Program-made: the position numbers and the translations under genes | Notes under the pieces: model-generated | The model's database searches: none | Seen by the model: the letters and a program-made list of their open reading frames with translations, nothing else | What the model was told of the DNA's origin: nothing | Shown: piece after piece, positions 46,051 to 57,200 of the stretch | How positions within the stretch are numbered: position 1 is the first letter of the stretch | How the letters are laid out: the number at the start of each line of letters is the position of its first letter | Source of the DNA: Anisus vortex | Taxonomy: Eukaryota; Mollusca; Gastropoda; Planorbidae | Reading direction: 5' to 3' | DNA length: 64,000 bases | Assembly (NCBI GenBank): GCA_949126835.1 | Contig: OX421497.1 | Coordinates: 41,996,226-42,060,225 of the forward strand

Positions 46051-46772
46051 TGGTCCTACATTAACTTGGTCCTACATTAACTTGGTCCTACATTAACTTG
46101 GTCCTACATTAACTTGGTCCTAAATTAACTTGGTCCTACATTAACTTGGTCCTACATTAACTTGGTCCTACATTAACTTGGTCCTACATTACCTTGGTCC
46201 TACATTAACTTGGTCCTACATTAACGTGGTCCTACATTACCTTGGTTCTACATTAACTTGGTTCTATATTAACTTGGTCCTACATTAACTTGGTCCTACA
46301 TTAATTTGGTCCTACATTACCTTGGTCCTACATTACCTTGGTCCTACATTACCTTGGTCCTACATTACCTTGGTCCTACATTAACTTGGTCCTACATTAA
46401 CGTGGTCCTACATTACCTTGGTCCTACATTAACTTGGTTCTATATTAACTTGGTCCTACATTAACTTGGTCCTACATTACCTTGGCTCTACATTAACTTG
46501 GTCCTACATTAACTTGGTCCTACATTAACTTGGTCCTACATTAATTTGGTCCTACATTACCTTGGTCCTACATTACCTTGGTCCTACATTACCTTGGTCC
46601 TACATTACCTTGGTCCTACATTAACTTGGTCCTACGTTACCTTGGCTCTACATTAACTTGGTCCTACATTAATTTGGTCCTACATTACCTTGGTCCTACA
46701 TTACCTTGGTCCTACATTACCTTGGTCCTACATTAACTTGGTCCTACATTAACTTGGTCCTACATTAACTTG
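46051..46772. repeat. 16-bp satellite, about 45 copies
   Basis: Unit TTGGTCCTACATTAAC with common variants ACC for AAC and GGTTCTA for GGTCCTA. Variants recur in blocks, showing amplification of multi-unit groups. It ends in a T run at 46772. Intergenic. Confidence 0.95.
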
Positions 46773-49700
46773 TTTTTTTTTTGTTTTTAAGTTTTATCAT
46801 TTATTAGAACAAAAGTGGAATAATGAAAAAGTGGTTTTTAAAATCTGCAAAACGTGATGGATATGTTAGAGCTAGTATTTTCTTATCTGATTGACAGATT
46901 AAATCAAGTCTTGTTTCTTATTTCTTTGAGAAATTAGGCTACATCTAGTAACTAGTCTTTGATTATATCTAAGATATTCATTTTGTCGTTAACAGTGTGT
47001 CACGCAAACCAAGGAAAAGTCGAGTTAAAGCAGTTTTGCAAGATGATAAACGAAATTTTACTCGTTTTTCAAACCATCCTTCTAATTATCATTTTGATCA
47101 AACTGAGGCACATAGAGTCATCTCTTTAGCATGGACTCGATCGTATTTGTAAATAAAAATAGATCGCATGATGATAAATCGTCGTATTCTATGATTGGAC
47201 ATGTTGGATTGGACATACTGTAGCAATGTTGTTGCGTTTTTCTTATCAACAAAAACCAGTTGCGAAGGTCTGTGAAGAAATTTGTTTTAAATCCAACAAA
47301 TAGAATGGATGAAGAAATTTCAAGGAAACTGTTTGAATTATTTATCGCTTTTTGTTGAAAGTTTTAAAAGCAGCAAATGAGAAAAAAAGAAGTTACATGG
47401 ACGACTATAAGAGATGCTTGCCAGAAGAAGAAAAAAAGAAATGGATGGATGGCAGTTTTGTCTATCGGAAGTCAATGACAAGGTGCATTTAAATGTTTAA
47501 GCTTATACAAGATTTTTTTTTCATGAAAACATGTAGATCTATGTAATGTTATACAAAAGAAAATGTGTTTAGATTAAGCTTATTAACTTAAATAAGGGAA
47601 CAGTTTATTTATTTTAAATGCCCATTCATACATTATAAAGTAGATGTTTTCCTTTTTTTTTTTGTTAGAAATTTCAAGTACCTTTGATTATGTTTTCTTT
47701 TTTTTTTTTAAGTAAATATTTTTTATTAAACTAAAATATTTAAAATTAAAAACAGTTAAAAACAACTACAAAATATATGTTGAGAAGCTTTTTAAAAATA
47801 AAGATTTACTTTATAATAAATCTGAAGATTGTTAATGGATTTTACTTCTATTTATTCATATTTTATTTAATTAATAAGTCCAAAAGTCATTATTTCATAA
47901 ACTAATAGTAGGCTAATAGATTCATTCATTGGATACTCAATTCATTCTCATACATTTATTGAATACCACATTCATGGAGAGTCCATTCACTCAATTAACA
48001 TTAGGCCTACATTCATTCTTTAAATATTAAATTACAATTTTTTATATTACCTACATTACATCCTACAATCATTCATTAGATACATCATGGGCACTACAAT
48101 CATTCATTAGATACTACATTCATCTTGGACACTACAATCATTTATTAGATACTACATTCATCATGGACACTACAATCATTCATTAGATACTACATTCATC
48201 ATGGACACTACAATTATTCATTAGATACTACATTCATCAAGGACACTACAATCAATCATTAGATACTATATTCATCATGGACGCTACAATCATACATTAG
48301 ATACTACATTCATCTTGGCCACTACAATCATTTATTAGATACTACATTCATCTTGGACACTACAATCATTTATTAGATACTACATTCATCATGGACACTA
48401 CAATCATTCATTGGATACCAGTACTACATATTAACTATATTCATCATGGACGCTACAATCATTCATTAGATAGGCCTACTACATTCATCTTGGACACTAC
48501 AATCATTCATTAGATACTACATTCTTTCTTTGGATACAACTGTCATAAGGTGAATAACTAATTGGCTAATTTTAATGAGTCCACGCTATTATTCACTCAG
48601 TCCTCTCAATAATTTCCATATTTATTTAATTTAAAAAAATGACATTGGGTGCGCCTTGAAACCAGTCAACCAAAACGAGTTAGCGATAGTCGCTCCTCGG
48701 TTTTCAGATTAAAAGAGTGCTGTCAAAGGACGAAAACTCGCCATTGTTCTTCTGGCGCACTTTGGATAGACTGTTAGCAGACGGCTTTCATCCTTGTGTT
48801 GATAAGAACAACCTTGGAGAGATGTGCTTGATAAAATGGGGGAAATAGATTAAGGCGACAAAATCTAAAGCAAGTAAAACTCCTTTAATCAGACTCAGAC
48901 GATTTGTTTTAGACATTTTTGAACTAGATTTCCCTTATCTTGACAACAATTTTTACGCTATTTAAATTAAACTGGACAAATTGAAAGACCAACTCATGCA
49001 AATTCCACGTCTTGTAGGCTTACTTCTTTTACTTTTGCTTCACTGAAACGATACACAACTTCGCTTCAATTGTTACAACACTAGCTCTTTCCGATATAAG
49101 ACATTTAGTGGTTTGGGATTATGTGACTAATTATCAAACTGTAGTGATTTCCCAACTAAATACTTTGTATTGTGGAAAGTTTACTGAGCTAGAAGAATAC
49201 TTTTAGTCATTGGTTAGGGTGAGAACATTAGGTCTACACTTATAAGTTTTACAGACGTTCCTTCTAGATAGAAGATTATTACGTCCACTTGGCCCGAAAC
49301 TCCTGCAGAAGGCAGGGATTGGTCGGCGGAAGGGAAAAAACCCGCGACGTATCAGTTGACAGTCGTGAGCAAACCGTTGGACCAGCATACGTACGTCAGT
49401 TTGTAATTCCCAAACAGCACGCTTTATTGCCACAGCATTGGGCCAAGATTTAAATATTGGCAGCATATCGAAAACTATTGGCAGCATATCGGGTTTATAT
49501 CGGGCCAATATAGTGTGCTGTTAGGGAAGTAACTCTGTGGTGAATAGAATACTACTGCATGGAACCTGAAGAGAGACAGTGTTATAGTGTCACCGATATG
49601 ATCTGCTTTATTTCTAACAAACTGATTCATCCACTTCATTTAAAAAGGGAATTATTTTGCAGCTTTTATTCTCTTTGTGCGTCCTGGATAAGTGATGAAA

Positions 49701-49922
49701 GCAGTCTTTTTATTCTATACAAGCTACATTGCCCGGCGTTGCCCGGGTGAAAAAAAACAGGACTGTATAAGGTGCAGATAAAAAAACTTATAAACTACAC
49801 TTAAAAGAAAGCGATAAATGTTACCTCAAGGCGACCTCAAGTGTCATACTTAAAACTTAAAATAACGGAGGCATTATCATTGAGATTCAAGTAAAAAGTC
49901 AGCAGTCACCAGCTTGAAGGCC
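46773..49922. other. Intergenic, decayed repeats
   Basis: The 38-bp array at 48055-48535, a reverse SINE-like piece at 49285-49390 and a short GTTGCCCGGGTG motif near 49738. 46990-47480 and 48650-48850 have locally coding-like composition but no frame longer than a few dozen codons. Confidence 0.45.
48055..48535. repeat. About 38-bp tandem repeat, roughly 12 copies
   Basis: Unit close to TACAATCATTCATTAGATAC followed by TACATTCATCATGGACAC, with frequent substitutions and a few insertions (about 48415-48480). Intergenic, AT-rich. Confidence 0.88.
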
Positions 49923-50520
49923 TCAATGGTGAACTATTTTCTCAACAATCCATTCATTGAAAGTCACCACCCTTGTGACCAAAAATGGGTTTTCCCCGTC
50001 AGACATCCGCAGTTGTGTCTGCAGGACATCCTCGATCTGTGGAGGTCCGGGGCCGTCCATGTTGTACACCACGGCGCTGCCCGCCTCACTGGTCCAGTGA
50101 TTGAGATTCTGCAAGGTGGCTATCCGGAAACAAGTGCTGCGCTCATAGCTGGCGGTGCCCTGCAGCCTGGCAACGTAGGAACAAAGGCTGGGGTCCAGCG
50201 GGACGACAGCCAAATCTCGATTGTTAACCCCGTCGTTCCCTTCCCCTAGCACCACACAGTCTCTCGGAGTTTCGTTCAACGCCAGACAAAGCGGCTTGTA
50301 CTCAGGGTGAGAGTAAGCGGAGGATAGTTTCACCAGCGCCACGTCTTGAAGGTTCTCGGTGTCCGGCTTGTAGACGGCGCTCACCCCCTTCTCTACCGTC
50401 TGGTCAGTCTCCGTGGTGTTTGAACCCATCTTGGCCGATAGTATATCGCCCGCACAGTTAGCAGTGGTCAGCACGAAATACTGGTCGACCCAAGCCCCGC
50501 TGCATTGGATGCTCTTGCGC
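49923..50520 (-). pseudogene. Trypsin-fold serine protease homologue fragment lacking catalytic residues
   Basis: About 195 residues of chymotrypsin (S1) fold. The His-loop region reads VLTTANC where active enzymes have VLTAAHC, so the catalytic His is Asn. The Asp motif is kept (QDVALVKL). Around the expected GDSGGP the sequence is SEAGSAVVY, so the nucleophile Ser appears to be Ala. The end, FNEWIVEKI, matches the C-terminal helix of trypsins. The stop is at 49923. The N-terminal third (activation peptide and IVGG start) is absent: immediately upstream (50522-50590) the sequence is a LINE piece, so the open frame continuing through it is not part of the protease. The exon is clearly GC-richer than its surroundings. 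It may be a real last exon of a serine protease homologue whose other exons are out of view, or a truncated remnant. Confidence 0.6.
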
Positions 50521-50521
50521 A

Positions 50522-50592
50522 ATGTGTTTTTGTCTTTATGTTTATCTGAGCATTGCAACAGGCTGTTATTGAGTATATATAAGATAAGAAGG
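50522..50592 (-). mobile_element. Short LINE piece at the 5' break of the protease fragment
   Basis: Reverse copy of CCTGTTGCAATGCTCAGATA and AACATAAAGACAAAAACACA from the 40110 LINE family. The match ends exactly where protease similarity begins. Confidence 0.7.
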
Positions 50593-51179
50593 ATACCGAC
50601 GACACGGGTGACACTCTGGGAAGGCCGGGGTTGGGGGGGGGGGGCATAATTGAAGTTATTTGCGTTAACATTTGCTAAGAAAACATGTCGTATTATCACC
50701 GCTTTCAAGCGTTATTAGCGGTAGGAGTAAATATAGCCTCTCAGGAAGATGATTGATAACTGGGTTAACATAAAAAGACGGATATCGCCAGTGAAGTTCC
50801 TGCCAATAAGATAGCTGACTCCCTAGACACACAAAAAGAGTCCCTAAACCCGCTCCAAGCGAACCTTGCTCGATCATTCTAGAGTGCCCATAGAACAATC
50901 CCCACTAGTGTTAATCTAGTTGAGACGAGTCTGACAATGGTCGAGGTGTGTGACAACATATAATTCTTTCCAATTTGAGCCGACCTGTGGTGCAGGCTCC
51001 ACAGAAAGGAACAAACCACAAAGGCCCAATTCTGAACTAGGCCCCACCCTAATATTTTCATGTCAAAACAGCAATGTTTCAAAAGAGACGGCAAGAACGA
51101 GAAATTTGACTGGGAACTGTCAACAGTTTAAGGCGAATCTTTATGGTGGCGTTTCAATCTTTCGACATACAACATAATT

Positions 51180-51850
51180 TGTTATCCAAGCCATTAGACA
51201 TTAATATTGAACACATGCAGGCAAATATTGCTAAACTTCAACAAGTGGCCAAGTCCACTGGACTGGAAATCAACATAGAAATCCAAACGCCACGAGAATA
51301 AATCATAATGCCACCAACGCACTCCCTTTGTTGGTAAAAGAACAGGCTGTTAAAGAAGTAGACCAAATTAATTACTTAGGAGCATAGTGAACCGCTCTAG
51401 AGGTTCAGAAGAAGACGTGAAGGGGCAGGATCAGCAAAGCACGATTAGCTTTTGCCATGCCGAGAAAAACGTCAACGTCTCAACGATAGCACCAAATTAA
51501 AGCGTTTGCAACACCTGCGTAAAATCAATACTGGCATTTGGGGCAGCAACGCGGAGGAACGCAAAAGGCATAGACAGAGGTTAGACAGGTTACCTTCGAC
51601 GGACCTTACGAATAAAATGGGATGACTTCATTAGAAGTTGAAAGAAGAAATGTCAAGAATTTAGTCCATAATACGTGATCTTAAAAAGGGGAAGTGGAAA
51701 ATGGATTGGCCACACCATAAGAAGAGGCGACCAGGCAAGCGCTAGAGTGGAACCCACGGGGAACTAGGAAAATACCACCTGGAGAAAAACATTGGACAAA
51801 GAATGAAAAGAAGCGATAATGAAGTGGCAAGAGATGACGAGACTGTGTCA
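51180..51850 (+). mobile_element. Decayed LINE reverse transcriptase C-terminus
   Basis: Readable in pieces over several frames: INIEHMQANIAKLQQ, VAKSTGLEINIEI, ISKARLAFAMPRK, then ATRQALEWNPRGTRKIP and GEKHWTKNEKKR. The WIGH-ALEWNP-RGxRK signature is typical of RTE/jockey-like LINE C-termini. Many stops; no intact frame. Confidence 0.65.
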
Positions 51851-51888
51851 AGAACGAACATTATTATCGAGGCCCTAGAGCAGGGGTC

Positions 51889-52030
51889 TCAAACTCAGAT
51901 GAAGGTGTGTGCCATTTTATCACTTAAGAGATGTGTCAATGGCCGCCCCCTCCCCCCACAAGAACCCGACCCTAGTAAACAAAAAAAATCCCACTTCATT
52001 CATTTTAAGTCAATTTACTACTTAGGCCTA
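51889..52030 (+). mobile_element. Left end of a hAT-type element
   Basis: CAGGGGTCTCAAACTCAGAT is a common hAT terminal sequence. I found no matching right end (GAGTTTGAGACCCCTG) in the next 2 kb, so the element is truncated or its right end has decayed. The end position is a guess. Confidence 0.45.
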
Positions 52031-54190
52031 TCACTAATAATAAGCCAATTTACAATTTAGATACAAGAAATTAGATCTATAGGCCTATTCTATACCAAAG
52101 TGAACTATCATTATTATTTGGCCTACTAACATAGTAACAAACAGTGAGTACAATTTATTAAACTACATTTGTTTGTAAGCCCTATCTATATATATGACTA
52201 GAAAGACTAGGTTCCGTAGTAGACATCTATGTCTAAGGACCCAAAGAAATTTGATTGATTGATTTAAATCGATATGTAGGCTATGCTTATATTTTTTAGA
52301 ATTAGTTAATGAAATAAAATATTTGTAGGATTAGATTCCAGCATTATTGATGGGAGATCAAACAAATTATATGTACTACGTAGGCCTACACTGGTTATTC
52401 ACTATAAAATAATAATAGTCTCAGTGGGGTTAATTTAATCTTTTTGCTAAACTTCTGGGTTTCTTTGGAGTACCGATTTTGGTTGTTTTTTTTCAGTTTC
52501 ACTAGTTTTTAGCTATATTCGCACAATTAGAGTTGGTAATACAACATGCGCCAAAATTTTTGCTAATTTGACTAGAACAAAACATTGCTTCTCTGTTTGT
52601 TCTGACTTGTTACTTTTACTTTTACATATTCTGTGAGTAAAGTATGTTTAAAAAAAAAATAATGCCTTTCTGGACGTTAATAACAGAAGTTTTATCTCTT
52701 CCAATTTCAAATATTAAAATATGATTGGCATGTAGATCTATAATAAATCATGACCTATACTTAATAATAAATAATACTTATATATTAATTATTATTATAT
52801 ACTATAATAGTACTTAGTAATAGTAATAGGCCTACTTATAATACTTTTATATATATTATGCCACATGCGGCATAAGACGTATGGTAATTGTTTACCTGCG
52901 TTAGCCCACGAGTTTTCAAGATTTATCAGAAGTTTAGACGAACTAGTTGTTTTATAGGCCTACTAACTGTGAAACGAAAACGTAGGTATGACTTACTTTT
53001 AATTTTAAAATGTCATGTGGTCAATGTGGTGTAGGTCTTCTTACTTCTTGATTGATTGGACTTCTTACTAAGCTTAGCCGAAGTCAGAGTAGATTTCATC
53101 ACTAGTATTATTTATAATTTATACTTTAATTTATACTTAGTAACTTAGTCTTAGTATCTATATAGTATTATAGTATACTTTACTATAGTATAGTCGCTAA
53201 TCATTAGTCATTAGAGTAGAGACATTAGTCTCATTAGAGCCTACTACTAACTTTAATACTATTGACTATTGTCATTGACTATTATTAATCAATACTCAAT
53301 ACCATGGCATATATACTATATATAGATTAGAGTGAGTAATGAGTTTAAATATGGCTAATGTAGCCTAATTTTAATGTTGAATCTGAATAGTTATAGTTTG
53401 TTGTGTTATATAGTTATAGTATAGTTAGGCCTAATTAGATTATTGAATTGAATATAATCTGTGTAGGCAACCCATTTCAAATTCCTTGTCTTAATTTGTC
53501 TTAAAAGATTAAATCCCTATTTTAAGATGAGTCCATGCCATGTGGCCATGTGTCATGTGAGACTCATGTGATACCTATTCACTAGCTTACAACCTACAAA
53601 TTCTAGGCCTTCTTAATAAATTTCATTGGATACAAATGATATTTTAAAAAAAAACACTTTATTCTTTGTATTTGTGTAAAACCAAACGTCCAAAGTTATA
53701 AAAGTAAATTTAAAAGAAAATCTTTTATGTCAAATCTAGTTGTTTTCATTCGTCATTGGCTGACATTGGTGATGGCGATGGATATTTGTGTAAATGTAAA
53801 ACTGTGTCTGAATTGTTTATTAGTTTTGTTTTCTAAAACTAAGATTTAAATGGAAGTCGGCCAGAAAAATAAATATTTTTTTAATATGCTAGTTAAAGGT
53901 ATTACTTATACTTACGCTGAAATAGAATTTTATATTATATTTATATACCTTTAAAATTATATCCTCGATTGCGGGCCCTAAAAAAAACCATTATGGCAAC
54001 CAGGGTCGAAGCCACAGGGGGGGAAGGTTGAGGGGGTGTCTATTCGCTCCCCCCCCCCATGACTGTAACGGTCAAGGGTTTGATGATGATGATGATGAAA
54101 ACTATTGTATGACATTTTTTATAACAAGACTCTGGAAAGGACCAAATACATATTCAAACATTCCTTGATACTCATTTCAGTGTTTTTCAG
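52031..54190. other. Upstream region of CTP synthase
   Basis: AT-rich, many short ACTTAGTA/TAGTATA motifs at 52740-53340, a C run at 54049-54058 and a (GAT)n run at 54081-54096. No promoter element could be named; the CTPS 5' UTR exon or exons should lie here or further left. Confidence 0.45.
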
Positions 54191-54218
54191 AGTTGTCATT
54201 TTTATTACTTGACAGAGG

Positions 54219-57200
54219 ATGAAGTACGTTTTAGTTACCGGAGGTGTCATCAGTGGTGTGGGGAAAGGCATCATTGCAAGCAGTCTAGGAACTATTCTCA
54301 AATCACGGGGAATACGAGTCACCAGTATCAAAATTGACCCTTACATCAATATTGATGCTGGTACATTCTCACCCTACGAACACGGTGAGTTATCTTGATT
54401 TCAGTATCCTCTTTCTGTCTTGAATCTTTAGTTTTAGAGTGGATGCTCACAGCACTATTGGCTGGAGTACAGAAGGTTCTAGATTCAAATCCTGGTGAAT
54501 GCTAGGGATTTGTTACCGAACTGGAGTGTCCATGAGTCTACCCAGCTCTGTTGGGTACCTGACATTAGTTGGGGCAAAGTAAAGGTGGCTGGAAATTGTA
54601 CTGGCCACACAATCCCCCAGTATACCGTGGCCACGTAAACTGGTGAACAGTGCTTCACCAGTCCTATAATCAATTTGACCCGACGGGTACTTTACTTGCT
54701 ATCTTTAGTTTCAGCGGGACGCTTCTACATATTTGTTTCACTTGCAGGTGAAGTGTTTGTCTTGGATGATGGAGGCGAAGTAGATTTGGATCTCGGAAAC
54801 TACGAGAGATTTTTAGATGTAACTCTAACTAGAGACAACAACATAACAACAGGAAAAATTTATCAGCAAGTTATTAGCAGAGAGAGGAAAGGAGATTATT
54901 TGGGCAAAACAGTGCAAGGTAGGAAAATTATTTCAAGCTTTGCTGTGTTAGTTTCTTACTAGTGAAGAGTTTAAATCAATGAGTAGATTTTTGGTTTGTG
55001 TTTCAGTTGTTCCTCACATCACAAATGCCATTCAGGATTGGGTGACTCGTGTGGCTGAGACGCCCGTGGATGGGGATCAAAAAGCTGATGTCTGCATTAT
55101 AGAGGTAAGGGACATCTTCTAGCTTCATAGTATCATCTCAAAACTATATTTGGCCAAAATTTTAAAAAACCTTGACCAAAAAGTGTTTTTAAAATTTAAA
55201 TAATGTAAATCTTGACAAAATAAAATCAAATGTTCATTAAAGTTTGTAACAAAGTATACATTCTTTTATAATCCTTCCATTGAGCTTGCATATTTGAAGT
55301 AAAGTTGTCATTTTACTGCATTGCTATTGAGTCTATTGTTCCCTTTATTGATTTTTTAGCTTGGTGGTACTATTGGTGATATCGAAGGCATGCCTTTTGT
55401 CGAAGCCTTCAGACAGTTCCAGTTTCGAGTTAAAAGGGAAAATATTTGCTGCGTGCATGTCAGTCTTATACCACAAGTAAGTGCTTTATGTTGTCAGTCT
55501 TATACCACAGGTAAGTGCTTTATGTTGTCAGTCTTATACCACAGGTAAGTGCTTTATGTTGTCAGTCTTATACCACAGGTAAGTGCTTTATGTTGTCAGT
55601 CTTATACCACAGGTAAGTGCTTTATGTTGTCAGTCTTATACCACAGGTAAGTGCTTTATGTTGTCAGTCTTATACCACAGGTAAGTGCTTTATGTTGTCA
55701 GTCTTATACCACAGGTAAGTGCTTTATGTTGTCTCCTTAGGAATAAACATATATAAACATAGGAGCATGCTAAAATAGCATGGCTAGAAGCGCTATATAA
55801 ATTACCATTACCATATTATCATAATTCATATTGATCATATTTTTAAATGATTATGTAAAACTTGATTAGTCCATTACTTTTTATTTTCACCAAGATATAA
55901 TGTGCATATTGTAAATGTTTTTCTACATTCACAGTAAGCTTATAAACCAAAAATTTTCCTGAATTTTGCTTACTTGTGTATTTAGTAAGTTTTTTTTAAA
56001 AATGCTTTATATGTTGTGTTTGTTTTTAAACTTAGCCCAAAACAACAGGGGAACAAAAGACCAAACCCACCCAGTCAAGTGTTAGAGAATTAAGAGGCCT
56101 GGGAATCTCACCAGATATAGTATGTAACTTGGTTTCATTTTACTTTCAGATTCCTTCATTTTTTGTTCAATGGCACATTTAAATTCATTTTAATATAATT
56201 AAAAAAAAATTTGTTTGTACCAATTTATGACAAATTAAAAATTATTTTTTTTATAGTTTATTTTGTTATTCTCTTGTAATATTCTTACATCAAGCTTTTG
56301 TTTAATTGATGTGAAATAATGAAATACGATGAGATGAATCTTACCATATTTATTAAGAGAGTCTTACTTTTTTTTTTGACTATATTTTAAAATACTTTGA
56401 AAACAAAATTCACATATTTAAAAAATGTTATGTTTTGTAGTTGGCAGTCAATATTTTAATCTTCTAAATACATTGATCTTCTGTGTAGATTGTTTGTCGC
56501 AGTGTTACTCCACTAGCTGAATCTGTGAAGGAAAAAATCTCACTTTTTTGTCATGTTGATCCAGAACAAGTAAGTATCTTTAAATGCTTTCACTAAACTT
56601 GTTAGCCTATTGTAATCATTATTTAAAAATTCTGTGACATTTTTTGTGTGTGCTATGATTAACATTTCCTACAATGGTTGTTGGCAGGTTTACTGTGTCC
56701 ATGATGTGACTTCTGTGTACAGGGTTCCGCTGTTGCTCCAGGCACAAGATGCTGACAATTTTCTGATCAGGCGTCTGCAGATCGATATATCACAAAAAAA
56801 GAGTGGCCTCCCTGGCATGTCGATGGCCAGTTGGGCTGAACTTGCTGACAGGTCTTGTTTTTATTCAATTTAATGTGTACACTTCTTGGTTTACTATCTG
56901 GCTTTTTGCATTATAATATAATAGTGTAGAGTGTATAATTGCATTATAATAGTGTAGTAGTGTAGAGTCTATAATACTGATGAAATATTTTATACATAAT
57001 CAAGAGGTGTAAATGTATTTTCTATTTATCTATGTAGGCATGACAGGCTTTTGAAAGAAGTTTGCATTGTTTTAGTTGGCAAGTACACGGCACTATCTGA
57101 CTCCTACACATCAGTTATTAAAGCCCTCCAGCACGCATCATTGGCTGTGCATCACAGACTTGATCTTAAAGTAAATACATTTCTTTAGTCACATTTAAAA

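Noticed and set aside
46990..47480. Possible decayed gene (Lys/Glu-rich short frames)
   Set aside because: No frame long enough and no recognised motif; composition alone is not support.
50521..50708. N-terminal extension of the protease homologue (to an ATG at 50708)
   Set aside because: It runs through LINE sequence and a G run; similarity to proteases begins only at about 50510.
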